Positions 26,572 through 39,200 of a DNA stretch of 62,120 bases are shown piece after piece. The stretch's first letter is position 1; every line of letters begins with the position of its first letter. Position numbers and translations under genes: made by a program. The DNA lies in contig CAKQIY010000013.1 of the NCBI GenBank assembly GCA_934247115.1, positions 1 through 62,120 on the forward strand. The letters are read 5' to 3'. Below the pieces are notes generated by a model that was not told the origin of the DNA, searched no databases, and worked only from the letters and a program-made list of their open reading frames with translations. The DNA comes from an uncultured Coprococcus sp. GTDB taxonomy: Bacteria > Bacillota > Clostridia > Lachnospirales > Lachnospiraceae.

Positions 26572-27318
26572 ATGGATTCAATTACAAAGGGCCAGAGAAA
26601 TTTATTATTATTCATACTTGGTGTTGCTATATTGATTCTTCCAATTAGATTCATAGCATCAAGCAATTTTGATGAGAAGAAGACGATAGATGCAGAGAAG
26701 GCTACCAGAGAAGCATATTACAATGATTTGAAGACCAAGGATGCGAACAGACAGCAGTACATAGATGAGACAGAGAATTATAAGTCTCAGTATGAGGCAA
26801 TTCTTGCAGAGTTCCCTTCGGAGCTTTATCAGGACAATACTATCATGTATTTACAGGGCGTGAAGGATAAGTATAAGTTTAATTTCCCTACAGTATCAAT
26901 GGGTGAGGAGACATTATTCTACACACTTGGTTCAGGTGCAGTTGGAGATGTTACTGTTGATGCATCAGCAGACACATCGTCAGATGTAACTCTTGATGCT
27001 GGAATATCAGCGCCAAGTTATAACTGCTATTCAGCATCATTCCCTGTTACTTATACAGGAGATTATAAAGATATCAAGGATGTCATTGACTACATCAAGA
27101 ACGGTGACTCAAGAATGACACTTGATGATATCAATATAGCTTTTGATGAGAATACAGGTAAGTATGCTGGTAGTATGACAATCACATCATACGCTGTAAA
27201 TGGTGAGGACAGAACAACAGATCATGCTGATGTAAATGTACAGATAGGAACAAATAATATCTTTGGTAACCCTACAGTTAAGTCAACTACTACAACCACA
27301 ACAACGCAGGCTGAGTAG
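26572..27318 (+). CDS. pilO: PilO-like pilus alignment protein
   Basis: A 248-residue bitopic protein. It has a short cytoplasmic N terminus, a membrane segment at about 9-28 (NLLLFILGVAILILPIRFIA), a coiled coil (about 35-80) and a small alpha/beta domain. The segment FPVTYTGDYKDIKDVIDYI followed by MTLDDINIAFDENTGKYAGSMTI has the PilO pattern. A Thr-rich tail ends the protein. PilO pairs with PilN in the periplasmic or extracellular membrane-proximal ring. It lies 13 bases after the PilM-PilN gene, as expected. Confidence 0.82.
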   Translation: MDSITKGQRNLLLFILGVAILILPIRFIASSNFDEKKTIDAEKATREAYYNDLKTKDANRQQYIDETENYKSQYEAILAEFPSELYQDNTIMYLQGVKDKYKFNFPTVSMGEETLFYTLGSGAVGDVTVDASADTSSDVTLDAGISAPSYNCYSASFPVTYTGDYKDIKDVIDYIKNGDSRMTLDDINIAFDENTGKYAGSMTITSYAVNGEDRTTDHADVNVQIGTNNIFGNPTVKSTTTTTTTQAE

Positions 27319-27351
27319 TTCGACCATATTGAATGGAGTGAATAAAAAGAA

Positions 27352-28743
27352 ATGGTAAAATCTAACAATAAAGGCTTTAGTTTGGTGGAAATCATAATAG
27401 CTGCGGCTGTATTTGCCATTTTGGTTTATCCTATTACAAGAGCCTTGATGATGTCAGTGAATACCGGTACACAGTCAACCAAGAAGCAGTATGCCGTGGA
27501 GAAGGCCGAGGAGATTATGGAGAATTTCAAGGCTGCAGAACTTGGTAGCTCTGTATCAGTAGCTGATGTTGACAAGGATGGTATCAGGTATACGTTTGCT
27601 GGTTCATGGAGCAATCCAAAACCAAAGCTTACCTTACCTGATGGAAAAGAAATAGAGTATACAAAGGTGTCATATGATTGTAATGACAGTATTTCTCTTG
27701 GTACTAGTTTTGAGAAGTATAATTGCACAGTAGAGTTGAATGATGCAGCGTATCAGGCTATGAAGAATGGATATGTACTTACCAAGTTTGATGATACAAC
27801 TACACCTGCAACCGTTGAGTTTAAGCAGGATTCAAGTGGTAACACAGTGAAAACTGGCATTTCAGCATCTGGCACAGCGAGAAATCTCGACAGTAAGCAG
27901 GCCGCGATCATAGCAACAGCTACATATACAGGAAGAGATAGTCTTGTTGCTGAGAATAATCTGGATAATGATGCATATCAGCATTTTGTGAATGAAAAGG
28001 CCAAGGTGCTTTCAGCATATGATGTATGGTATAGCCAGTATCTCAGTGGCTCTGATTTCTTCTCAGATGATTACTTTTCTAAGAATACTATTATAGAAGT
28101 ATCAAAACTTGGCAATAAGTATACAGTTAAGTGCAAGGTTGAGTATAAGGATACTACCAAACTTTCAATTATTAAAGATTCATATGAGAATGTCAAAAAG
28201 ACGAATGTATACATTCCGTCATCAACATATGGAGATGGTGTTGTATTCCAGCAGGAATTCGAGGACGAATTGCCTCCGATATATCTGCTCTATGCACCAG
28301 CCATCTGCAATGGAGCTTATTGCCCGGTTGATACTATAACTATAGACAATAAGATAACAGATGCTGATGACAAGGTTAAGATATATCTTCTTCAGACAGT
28401 ATCTGATATCAATAACAATAATAGTGATATTGCCAAGAAGTACAGACAGATCATATGTGAGCAGTTAGGTATAAATAGTTTGAAGGATATCACATATTCA
28501 AGCTCAAAGACAATAACTGGCGCAAAGGATATAAGCATCAGAACGAATCTTGCAACAGGTTCAACAACATCAAATCTTAAGGTTTTTGCAAATTTCAGTA
28601 TTGATTCATCTAAATCTGGTTATACAGATGTGAAGTCAACAGATGAGGATGAAAGTGACGAGATATACATGTATGACATAAAAGTTACTCTCACAGACAG
28701 CAAAAACAACAAGACAGTTGTTACAGGTACAAGGGGGAAGTAG
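27352..28743 (+). CDS. Large class III prepilin (minor pilin, PilV-like)
   Basis: A 463-residue protein with a prepilin leader MVKSNNKG and FSLVEIIIAAAVFAILVYPI, including Glu5 after the cleavage site. The long C-terminal domain is rich in Ser, Thr, Asp and Lys and is not recognisable to me. Minor pilins initiate pilus assembly and may display binding domains at the tip. It is preceded by TGGAGTG, and the next gene begins five bases after its stop. Composition is AT-richer than the housekeeping genes around the locus. Confidence 0.82.
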   Translation: MVKSNNKGFSLVEIIIAAAVFAILVYPITRALMMSVNTGTQSTKKQYAVEKAEEIMENFKAAELGSSVSVADVDKDGIRYTFAGSWSNPKPKLTLPDGKEIEYTKVSYDCNDSISLGTSFEKYNCTVELNDAAYQAMKNGYVLTKFDDTTTPATVEFKQDSSGNTVKTGISASGTARNLDSKQAAIIATATYTGRDSLVAENNLDNDAYQHFVNEKAKVLSAYDVWYSQYLSGSDFFSDDYFSKNTIIEVSKLGNKYTVKCKVEYKDTTKLSIIKDSYENVKKTNVYIPSSTYGDGVVFQQEFEDELPPIYLLYAPAICNGAYCPVDTITIDNKITDADDKVKIYLLQTVSDINNNNSDIAKKYRQIICEQLGINSLKDITYSSSKTITGAKDISIRTNLATGSTTSNLKVFANFSIDSSKSGYTDVKSTDEDESDEIYMYDIKVTLTDSKNNKTVVTGTRGK

Positions 28744-28747
28744 TTAA

Positions 28748-31687
28748 ATGATTAGAAAGTTAAGGGAAAAGCTTAATAGAACAAATGATCACGGCTCAAG
28801 TTTCGTCCTTGTTATAGTAGCTACTACATTTATGTGTATACTCGTATCGGCACTGCTGATGGGCACATTGATGACATATAAACTCAAGTTTTATAAGCTC
28901 AATTCGTTGAATAATTTCTATGAAGTTGAGACTGCTCTTGATGAGATATATGCAGGTGTAGGTGCTGCAACTAATGAACATCTTTATTCAGCATATACAA
29001 CTACAGCTGAGCTTGTTGTTGTGTATGATACAAAGAGTAAAGCGTACGTAAATCTGACAGATGAGGAAGCAAATGCACTTTTTAAGAAACTTTTTATGAG
29101 TGGCTTTATGTCAGATGCAAAGTATAAAGGAATCAAGGAAGTGAAATCAACTCTTGAGTCGTATATGTCCAATCAGAAGGGAATGCTGTTGTCAGATGGA
29201 TCAACAAACACCGATGGAGTCTATCTTGATACATCCAACATGCAGCTGGTATTCACCGATGTGAATGGCAAGACCAGGACAGAGTCGTTCAATGCAGATG
29301 GTAATATGAGCAGTAAGACACAGTCAACATATAAAAAAGATAGTGTAGTGTCAATTGCATTCAAGAATGTCTGTGTCAAGAGAGAAGTGGAGGTACAGGG
29401 AACTTCAAGTGGTAAGTATATACAGTCCATAACTACGGACATGCTGCTTACACAGCCGGAGTATAATGTATCGTTCGACATGAGTACAACGTCTGGCAGT
29501 AGTTTATATGATTATGCGTTTCTTGCCGATATGGGTGTAGAGATTAACACAGGCAATGATGCAAATTCAAGTGCTACAAATGTTGCGACGGAGGCCAATA
29601 CAGTACGTATAAATGGTAACATTTATGCAGCCAGTGACTTCTATAACAAAGATTATAATGCAAATAATAGTAAAAAGGTTACTGATATATATACCGATAA
29701 AAAGACAATGAAGTGGGGAACCACAGACAGCAGTTTATATTCGGGTATATATGTAAATGGTAATAAAACAAATGTTAACATAAGTTCAGATGTAATTGTA
29801 TGTTCAGGAACTGTAGGAACACATAATGGTGCTAATCTTGTAGTGTCAGGACGTTCAAATGTACGTTCGGAATTGTGGGCAGATAATATAGTTCTTGGTG
29901 GTAGTACAGGTGGAACAATGACTGTTGCAGCAGATGCTTTCATATATGATGACACAGAGCTGAATGCACCTAAGTCTAATCTGTTATTTACACAGGGAAG
30001 ATACTTCGGTTATAGCTACAATGCAGCTGATTCAAGAAGTATCAATTATCTTAAGGGTACTGCTGGAGGAGAAGGAATGACAAGACTTCTTGCTACTGGC
30101 TATAAGCTCCGTTCTCATTTCAGTGACAGTGCGATTATAGTTAATGGAAAGGGTTCAACTATAGATCTTTCAAGACTTGATTCACTGTATATTGCTGGTA
30201 AATCATATATAGAATTTTCCAAGATCACAGCAGCAAGTGCGGAAAATGCCACAGAAGCAGATGGTATTACGGTTGACAGGGATGCAGATTATGCATATAC
30301 CAATCTGACTGATTACTCAACAGGTCAGTCTCTCGATGTTAAGTCCAATCAGCTTATTTTCCTCACACAGTGGTCTGTAGCTCAGGAGAATGATGATGGA
30401 ACAGTATTGCTGAGATTCCCAAAGGAATTTGAGAGTATTGCAAAATTAAAGAATCTTTATAAAAAGTATAAATTTGCGAATAATCCGGATGGTGATGAAA
30501 GTCTTATAAAGGCAATAAAACAGGAGATTTCAGGTCATACATATTATTATCTCTACATTGATGAGAGTGTGAATGAAGATGCGAGAAGTCTTGCGGAGCA
30601 GTTCGCTGAGGATTATTATGCAATGTTTGATACATCAGACTCCAAACTGGAGGAGAGTGCATATAATGTTAGAAATTATGAGAATTTCAATGTTAAACTT
30701 ATTCTTCCACAGGATGAAAATAAGGTAAAAACAAGCGGAGCTCTTACAGATCAGACTGAGAAGGATGTTGATGGAAATGAGAAGCTGTTCTTCAGAAAGT
30801 CAACAGATACTGTACTTAATGTAGAGAACGCATTGGAGAATGTGAGCGACAGCAAGCCATTCTCTTCGTTATATCAGACTCATGGTGGATTGTATGATGA
30901 TAGAAAGCTGTATTCAGATCTCAAGAGTTCAGCAAATAATCTGTATGGTCTGTATCAGGTTAAAGATGATAATGGCACAACAACGTTGTCTAAGCAGAAA
31001 TATTCCAGAGAACAGCAGGCAAGTAATACTTTGTCATATATGTATATCAACATGAAGGATCATCTGTCAGTTGTTGACAAGGAAGACAAAGATGGTACAA
31101 AGATCAGTGCTTGGGATATAGTTAATTACACAAAATCCTCAGGTGAATACAGTTATAATTATAATAAGATATCAGATGAATATTCATATGATTATAGTAT
31201 TACACCTATTTCTCAGTATGTAGATATGAATGAAGTTTTCAATCATGTGAATACATCAGGTGCTAATGGTATAACTATTGATAAATCTGTAGGTAATACT
31301 GATGGAACATATGATAAGATCATAGTGAATAAGGGATCAGTTGTAATTGATGATGTCAATGGAGATGGAAAAGCAAAGGGAATTATCATAGCTGGTGGCG
31401 AGGTAAGCTTCTCAAGTAATGTTAAGTCATTCAAGGGATTGATAATTTCTGGATCCAAGATCAAGATTGATCATGTTATGGATATTACTGCGGATGCCAA
31501 TTATGTAGCAACTTTATTGAAAAAGTGTGCAGAAGATAGTGATGTAAGTATTGTAACATCTACTGTATTGAAGAACTATGTGAACAAAAAGGAAGAGACG
31601 AAATCTGAGGGATCCACAGTATCAATATCAGATATCTCTTATGAAGATATTCTCGCATTCCAGAACTGGAAGCGAAATGTAGAGTAG
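28748..31687 (+). CDS. 979-residue PilX-like pilus-associated membrane protein
   Basis: The N terminus has a short basic region, then a hydrophobic helix (about 17-42, GSSFVLVIVATTFMCILVSA) resembling PilX-type proteins, with a Gly before it but no canonical class III Glu5 motif. The body contains parallel-beta-like stretches (INGNIYAAS, LVVSGRSNVRSELWADNIVLG, IIVNGKGSTIDLS, IIIAGGEVSFSSNVKSFKGLIISG) that suggest a beta-solenoid. The family is not certain. Its position among minor pilins argues for a role in the tip complex or as a secreted substrate of the machine. Confidence 0.68.
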   Translation: MIRKLREKLNRTNDHGSSFVLVIVATTFMCILVSALLMGTLMTYKLKFYKLNSLNNFYEVETALDEIYAGVGAATNEHLYSAYTTTAELVVVYDTKSKAYVNLTDEEANALFKKLFMSGFMSDAKYKGIKEVKSTLESYMSNQKGMLLSDGSTNTDGVYLDTSNMQLVFTDVNGKTRTESFNADGNMSSKTQSTYKKDSVVSIAFKNVCVKREVEVQGTSSGKYIQSITTDMLLTQPEYNVSFDMSTTSGSSLYDYAFLADMGVEINTGNDANSSATNVATEANTVRINGNIYAASDFYNKDYNANNSKKVTDIYTDKKTMKWGTTDSSLYSGIYVNGNKTNVNISSDVIVCSGTVGTHNGANLVVSGRSNVRSELWADNIVLGGSTGGTMTVAADAFIYDDTELNAPKSNLLFTQGRYFGYSYNAADSRSINYLKGTAGGEGMTRLLATGYKLRSHFSDSAIIVNGKGSTIDLSRLDSLYIAGKSYIEFSKITAASAENATEADGITVDRDADYAYTNLTDYSTGQSLDVKSNQLIFLTQWSVAQENDDGTVLLRFPKEFESIAKLKNLYKKYKFANNPDGDESLIKAIKQEISGHTYYYLYIDESVNEDARSLAEQFAEDYYAMFDTSDSKLEESAYNVRNYENFNVKLILPQDENKVKTSGALTDQTEKDVDGNEKLFFRKSTDTVLNVENALENVSDSKPFSSLYQTHGGLYDDRKLYSDLKSSANNLYGLYQVKDDNGTTTLSKQKYSREQQASNTLSYMYINMKDHLSVVDKEDKDGTKISAWDIVNYTKSSGEYSYNYNKISDEYSYDYSITPISQYVDMNEVFNHVNTSGANGITIDKSVGNTDGTYDKIIVNKGSVVIDDVNGDGKAKGIIIAGGEVSFSSNVKSFKGLIISGSKIKIDHVMDITADANYVATLLKKCAEDSDVSIVTSTVLKNYVNKKEETKSEGSTVSISDISYEDILAFQNWKRNVE

Positions 31688-31698
31688 GAGGTGTGCTG

Positions 31699-32238
31699 AT
31701 GAGAGAAAAATTAAAAAATAATAGTGGTTATACATTGGTCGAAATGATCATTGTAATTGCTATCATAGCTGTTATGTCTGGCATGGGGGCACTTACTATT
31801 GCTTCCATAAGGACATCACAGGCGCAGGCCTCCATGCAGAAGTTTGATTCAGAACTTTCTGCCCTTGAGATGAGAACGAAAACTTTGAGTTCAAATGAGA
31901 CCATAGAATTGGTCCAGAATGGTGCAAATTATGATATATATTATGCAACCTACGATCCAACTGCGAAGACCTATACACGAAAAAATCCGGGAAAACCAGA
32001 TGCTACGTTGGAGAGAGTGGTAATATATTACAGTGATTCATATGATGCATCGACACAAATGAAGAATGGTGTGGCTGTTACGGACATGTTTATCCGCATA
32101 AGAAAGTCTGACGGACAGGTATTGAAAGGGGAAGGACAGTACATTTTCTGTAAGCAAAATTCTCCTACACAGTCTGTTGGAAGTGTTACACTGAACAAGT
32201 ATACAGGCGGACATACATATGGAAAGAATGAAGATTAG
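31699..32238 (+). CDS. Class III prepilin, PulG-like minor pilin
   Basis: A 179-residue prepilin. The leader MREKLKNNSG precedes YTLVEMIIVIAIIAVMSGMG, with Glu5 conserved and Tyr in place of the usual Phe at the mature N terminus. The remainder is a compact pilin head. I choose the ATG at 31699 with AGGAGG at 31686-31691; a GTG two codons upstream lies too close to that site. The gene follows the 979-residue protein by a few bases. Confidence 0.86.
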   Translation: MREKLKNNSGYTLVEMIIVIAIIAVMSGMGALTIASIRTSQAQASMQKFDSELSALEMRTKTLSSNETIELVQNGANYDIYYATYDPTAKTYTRKNPGKPDATLERVVIYYSDSYDASTQMKNGVAVTDMFIRIRKSDGQVLKGEGQYIFCKQNSPTQSVGSVTLNKYTGGHTYGKNED

Positions 32239-32250
32239 GGGGTGTGGATT

Positions 32251-33222
32251 TTGAAGAAGATTACTAATAATAAAGGATTCACATTCATAGAACTTATTCT
32301 GTATATGGCCATACTTGGTATATTCATGGTAGCGGTTATAACGCTTGTTGCTTCAACAGTTAATACCAACAGAAAGCAGAAATCGATACAGAAGCTTCAG
32401 ACTCAGGCGACAGAGACATATGATACAATCTCAGGAATGCTTATGGGAGCTACAGAGGTTAAGATAGTTGGAGCTGGATATGTAGGCTCTGGCGTAACAT
32501 ATAGTAGAACAATACCTGAGGCAACCAAGATAGAAGATGCAGCGACTGCAGACTTGAGCTGTTTTATGGTTCCAGGTGAGACTGACACAAAGGCATCTAA
32601 TTTAAAACTTTGTTCAGGTAATTCTACATCACCTGTGTACAAAGAAGTAGTTACAGGAAGTTCTGGTTCAGAAGTTTCTGTAAAGATAAATAATTGTTAT
32701 GATCTCACGGATGTAAAACCTTTTGATGAAAAGTCATCTGTAAATGATACAGAGTCATTGATTGATACAAGGTATCTTTGGATTGAATATGCATCAGATT
32801 ATGTAAAGGATCCTGCAGGCAAGATAGTTAAGGATTCCAGTAACAATATAATTTACAATGTTCATGCATTTTGTACAATTACATTTGATGAAAAGAATCA
32901 TAAACTGTACATATACAGAGATGAGGTGTCAGAGAGTGATTACGCAAAGTGGAAGCTGGAAGCTAAAAGTGATGATCCTGGTGTAGCAAATCCTGCTTTG
33001 GCAGAACTTCGCAAGACCGAGATTATTAAGGATGGAAGTTCTGAAAACGGAACTCTTCTTGCAAAGAATGTTGAGAATTTCCAATTGCAGGTGAATCCTG
33101 ATGATAACAGTGTAGCTTTGTTAATCAGTTTTAAGGACAACAAAACCAGCGAGAAATATGATATCACAGGTATTGTTGGACTTAGAAATTCATTCGTGCT
33201 GAAGAAGCATGAGTGGAATTAA
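32251..33222 (+). CDS. Class III prepilin, PilW-like minor pilin
   Basis: A 323-residue prepilin. With a TTG start at 32251 the leader is MKKITNNKG, followed by FTFIELILYMAILGIFMVAV, with Glu5 present. The site AGGGGG (32237-32242) is eight bases before that TTG. An in-frame GTG at 32242 lies inside the site and is unlikely. The long polar C-terminal domain is not identified. With the two preceding prepilins it gives a set comparable to the PilV/PilW/FimU-type initiators of other systems. Confidence 0.84.
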   Translation: MKKITNNKGFTFIELILYMAILGIFMVAVITLVASTVNTNRKQKSIQKLQTQATETYDTISGMLMGATEVKIVGAGYVGSGVTYSRTIPEATKIEDAATADLSCFMVPGETDTKASNLKLCSGNSTSPVYKEVVTGSSGSEVSVKINNCYDLTDVKPFDEKSSVNDTESLIDTRYLWIEYASDYVKDPAGKIVKDSSNNIIYNVHAFCTITFDEKNHKLYIYRDEVSESDYAKWKLEAKSDDPGVANPALAELRKTEIIKDGSSENGTLLAKNVENFQLQVNPDDNSVALLISFKDNKTSEKYDITGIVGLRNSFVLKKHEWN

Positions 33223-33239
33223 TAGAGGAGGTAAAAACA

Positions 33240-36200
33240 GTGTTTAAAAACAAAAAGATACTTTTATCTTCCGTAGCTATTATATTTGCGCTTGTGGTAA
33301 GTGCAATATTCGTGAATTTTACTTTGGCCAATTCTGGGTCAAGCACATCTGATATAAGTGCTCAGAGTGGCGACAATGCTACGCTTCAAGTTTCAAAGCG
33401 TACTAATATTGATTGGGCAATTGCGAATTCTAATGATGCAAATAAAAAGAAAAAGGGACAGGATAAGTACAGAATAGTACAGATCGTTCCAAATTCTGCA
33501 TCAAGTAAAGCTGCAGTTGATATGCAGATGAAAGCAGATTCTGAGGCAGGCAACAGTGTAAGTGATGCTGGTGCAACATGGCTTGGGAAGTATGTATATT
33601 CTGGAGAGTATTTTAGACGTGCGGTGTTTAATGGTTATAAGTCAGAAGGAAATTCTGAGCTTATGGCTAAGGGGGCAGTTTCACTTTGTACATTTACTGT
33701 AAGCGATCTGAGCAAGATGGATGCAACAGCGCAGGCATTACTTAATCAGGCTGATTTTGTATACATATGGGCTGATTCAGCAACTTCATATGGTTCAGCA
33801 GGTGATCTTAGTGAGGATTTGTATAATTGGCTTGATGCTTTTGCTACATCAGATTCGCATCCGATAGCCATATGTGAGGATGCTTTGTGTACTTCAAATC
33901 CAGGAAATATAAGTGGAAATAATGATGAGTACAGAATGGGCGCACTTGCATATAAGCTTATGACAAAGAATCTTGTTGCTCGTTACGACAATGTTCTTGT
34001 TACAAAGTCAGATTTCTTTGAGACGTTGTACAATGAAGCAAAGAAGAATGATGGCGGAACAACGCCTGTTCCAACAGGAAAGACAAATTATACACTTACA
34101 GATTTCATACTTAGAGCGAGACCTGTAAGTGAAGGTGGCGCTAACTATATAGGACTTAATACATACTACAAGTGGTATGATGGAGTTGATCTTATTGATT
34201 TCCTTGAGAGAACTAATAATGATCCTCTTGGCAAAGGTGATACCACATATGTAAAGGCCAGAGATAGATCTGGTACTACGGGTGATAAGAGTAGTTGGAA
34301 ATATGATCATGCGAAGATTCTTGTTATATCAGAGAAAGATGATAGCAAGATGTTCAATGAGATGAAAGATATCAATGATAATACTGATACCAGAGAATCC
34401 AAGTACACATATGATTCGGATTCTGCTACATGGAAGTCTGTGGAGGCTGCTCCGAACAGTGAACTGACATCACACATGTATTCACAGGGTCGGGCGGATG
34501 ATAGCTTGGGTCTGTCTCCATATGTACCTAGTGGTGCTGAGATATATCAGATAAGCAGCTTTGATATCAAAGAGGCTATCACAGATGGAACAAAGGGATT
34601 CAAGACCTCATCCATGCCTAATTCACACTATATGGATGTGAAGACAAAGAATATCAGTGGTAAGGTAACGACGACAAATGAGTCGATCAATATGTCAGAG
34701 GCAAAGGCATATCTTCTTATAGAGAATGTTCAGAAAGATGCAGATGGTAAAGTTGTATCAACAACAGTTTCACCTGCTGGAATGTCTGCTGCAGCTGGTG
34801 ATGAATATGAAGTACCGCTTACATATGTAAAAGAAGAGAAAATTGATGATGATGGACAGCCGATACTTGATGAGAATGGTAATCCAATTGTAGAAGAGTA
34901 TTATACATATGAATTCAAGCAGCTGAATTATGATTATAATTACAGAGTAGTTATAAGCATTCCGGAAACGGTTACATCGGATGTTGACGGATCAGACATA
35001 AAGTGTATTGCTGGAGTATCTTCACTTACTGGTGAGTCTGGTAATGATGATACCAACCTTAGCTTTGATTTCAACGTTATGCTTGACGGCGAGACACCTG
35101 CTGAGGGATATATCTATAGAACAGAGACAGATCCTGCTAATAATAAGAATACGTATATGCTTCCTGTAACTAAGAAGGATTTCATGGACAATGTGGCTAC
35201 AACATTAGCAGGCACAGATATTGGCAAAACATATACAAGCCAGACCTTTGGTGATTATGTAGATTTTTCAACAGAGGCAAAGGTTACAGCGTATGTGGAT
35301 AAGTGCTACAATGATTATCTTGCACAGCAGAGAAATCTGATAAATGATGCAGCAACAGGAAAACTTACTGAGATTAGTAAGCTGAAACTCACAGACTATG
35401 ACTTCATATTCATAGATGCAGGAGATTACTTCCCTGCTGCGGATGCAACAGACGAAGAGATAGCAAAATATGAGCTTGGTAAGGATGTATTTGATCAGTT
35501 TGTAAAAGCAATAGAAGGAAATCTTTACTTTATTGTTTCATCAGAGGCTGGTGTTGAGACTGGTTCTGGTAAGCAGGATAATGACAATCCTGGCAATACA
35601 GGAGATGAGAAGAACAGTGTTATAAAGAGTCCATTGGCAAAGCCTGTTGCAGACGTCATCAATGCAGGTGTGTACAGGGATGGATATGATAACAAGTTTA
35701 AGGTCCTTGAGATTCAGCCAGATTATCCAATAGATCTTACTGTAGCAGAATCAAAGGCAGATAACACTTCTTCATATTCAAAGAGAACTGATGGTTCAGC
35801 TATAAAGGGAGATTATTATTCTGTGCCTTCGGATGTAGTGTCTAGTAAGGCGAAGGAAGAGATTGCTGAGGGTATAGAGTATTATGACTTTGATCTTACA
35901 AAGGCAAAGATAGCTCATGCATTGCAGCAGACAACGCAATATAAGCAGTATGGATATAGCAATATAGACATTACCCAGGTGTCAACAGAGGCGCTTATCG
36001 GTATGAATCAGAATATCCTCGCAACGTATGATCTTATATATATCGGTGGAGATATAAGTGCTGTTGATAGAGATATTGAGTCGATATATGGATATGCACA
36101 GGACTTTGCACCAGGTGGTGGTAAGGGTGTTCAGGCACTTGCTTATGCATTGCCAACATTCATCATGTATACTCATACAGGTATGCTTGAGAGAGTAAGT

Positions 36201-39200
36201 TCAAGTAAGATGCCATCTGCACTTTATGCCGGACAGCAGTCTTTCATTCCAGAAAATGGTAACGATCTTACGAAGAACAAATACAATGAGATTCTGAGCT
36301 ATATAACGGCTAATAGACCTGTTATAGTGAGCAGTGAGCTTACATCAGTATATGAGAAGATGAAAGGCCTTAATGTAGAGAATGCTCAGGAATTAAGTCA
36401 GGTTCAGCTTCTTCAGGGCTATTGGTATAAGGATGATGGACAGATAGAGAGAAAGAATTACTATCTTGATCCTTCATCAAGAATGTATCAGCTTGTTGAT
36501 AATATTTATGAGAGATATTCTCAGACAAGTACTGCCAGTGCAGAAGCAGCTTATCATAATGTATGGTGGGGATTTAATCCAGCGCAGACAAGAAATATAG
36601 ACAATACAGATGGTAAGTATGGTAAGACTGTTACAACATATGCAGTTGCTATGAGTACTTCATACGAAGAAAGTTTGAATTCACTGCTTGAGAATTCTGC
36701 TGGCAGAGTGAAGGTTATCTTATCAGATAAGCCTACAAGCTATCAGCAGGGAATTGAGAATACATATCTTGATACAAAAAATCTGGAGTTCTCATTTACA
36801 GTGGATGGATCAGCTTCGTCATATAAGTATAGATTGTATGTTGATAAAGACAAGAATACGATTTTTGATAATACGGATTATCATTCTGATGGCATTGCAG
36901 AAAATAATGAACTTACAACAGTTAGCATACCTTTGGATGACAACTTCTTTGGTTCAGCATATTGGAAGCTAGAGATTACAGATGGTACAGGCAGCAATGT
37001 ACTTGCGTCTTATACGGATGTATGTAAGATAAACAAGACTGTGACAGAGAAGAGCGATATAAAGGTACTTCAGATTCAGACTAACTATATTGAGAATGGT
37101 GGCGGAGATTATCAGAATCCTGCAGATATGTTGTATTTTGACATATTATCACAGAGATCTCATAGAATCATGTATTACAACGGTGTTCCTACAGGAAGCA
37201 AAGAAGGCTCCCAGCAGGAGGTTTCCCAGAAGAAAGTATTCGGTAGACATGAGAACGTATTTGGCATAGTTGAGTATGATACAGACAAAAATGATGATGA
37301 CTGGTACTCAAATCTTGCAGATGTTTTAACAGATGAATATGATATAGATCTTGATATGGTCGTTGCAACTGAGAATAAGTCGCAGTTCAAAACTGATGAT
37401 GGTGTGACTGGTAATTATGAGTGCCTTGACAAGTGGGTTGAGGAGGCTGAGATACTTGAGGCTGGTGGCGCTGTTGAGGTCGGATATGGCAATACAGATA
37501 AGCTGACTAAGGCACAGTATGCAGCTGGACTCAGCACAGTAGAATCTGATTACAATGCTGCGGTCAGTGCAGTGTCAGCACCGAAGACTGCAATAGACGA
37601 ATATCTGGAAAGCGTTATAAAAGCGCTTTCAGGTGAAAAAGGATATAGCAGAGATACTTATAAGACATTTATTGACGCGGTAAAGACAAAAACGGATGCA
37701 GATAAGATAAAGTTGCTTGAGTACTGTGTGAAGTATAGCCAGTATTACATGATATTTGATACATATTATCGTGGAGGTTCAGGCTTTGGCGGTGAGAGTG
37801 ATCTTAATGGCTACGGAGATTTTAAGGATAAATTCATTGCATACAGAGATGCAAAGGATGAGGAGCTGAATGCTAGAGACATTTATATGGCATATAAGCG
37901 TAGGGCAAATGGAAGTAATTTCCTTAACAAGATGTATTCAATTCTTGTGCTCGGACCATCTGATGATTTTGGTAATTATACAATAGACCTTAAACCAAAG
38001 ACTTGTGAATACATTAAGAATTACGTATCTAATGGCGGAGACCTGTTCTTCTTCCATGATACAATGACATCATACAATGATAAGGGTGCGGTTAATCTTA
38101 CAAAGACATTGCTTGATGTAGTAGGTATGAACAGATATCATGTAGATATGTCGGATATGTCCAGCTCATATGACATTATTAGGTCTATCACATATGGACA
38201 GCTAGGTGATAAAGGTGGATATGTATATACAGAGGTTTCTAATCCTGACGATGCAGATGAAATTGTAGATGGCAAATATTACAAGAAGTCATGGCAGAAT
38301 GCATGGCAGTTTGGTAATATATTAAATGAGGATCTCGAATATCATTCTCCGGATGCTGATAAGTATTATTTGACACCATACGCATTTAATCCTGATCTTA
38401 ATGAGACTGCAGGAATAAGAGGAAGTGCAAGCTTGAATCTTGCAGGAACTTCATATGGCAGCGGAGATGTATATTCTGGACTTAATATAAGCGCACTGGC
38501 TATGGGTCAGTTGAATCTTGCTCAGGATAACAATAATGCAAAGGGTAAGTTCTCGTATGTGTATGCTAAGATGGATTATGAAACAGCTCTGAGAAAGACT
38601 GTTCGTGATGGTAATCATGATGAGAGCGGACTGGCACAGACTGCTAAGGCAAGTCAGTTGAATAAGGGTCTGGTTACTCTTTATCCGTTCAGCATAGGTG
38701 CTTCACTTAATATTTCAGGAACGCATCAGCAGGCATATTCTCTTGATATGGAGAATCCAAACACAACAGTTTGGTATACACTTGCAGGATGTAATAATTC
38801 AGGTGACAAGTCATTTGCTAAGGTTGCTTCATCATATTATGCAGCAGATCCATATGATGGTATGGAGAACTACTTCATTTATACAACTGCTTACAATTCA
38901 GGAGCGGTTACATACTGTGGAGCTGGTCATACATCAGTTACTGGTTCAAAGACCAAGAACAATGATGAGAGAAAGCTGTTCATAAATGTAATAGTTAATA
39001 GTGCAAATGCCCTTATAAACGTTCCAACAATTAAGGCATATGAGCCAGATCAGACATTTGCTGATTCATCAGAGCTTCCAAAGAATAAGGTTGCACTTTC
39101 AAATGGCGTGACTGTATATGAGAAGACTGTTGACAGTAAGACTGATACACCAGAGTTTGACATGAAGGTTACAATACCTGATGGAACGAAGCTTACAAGA

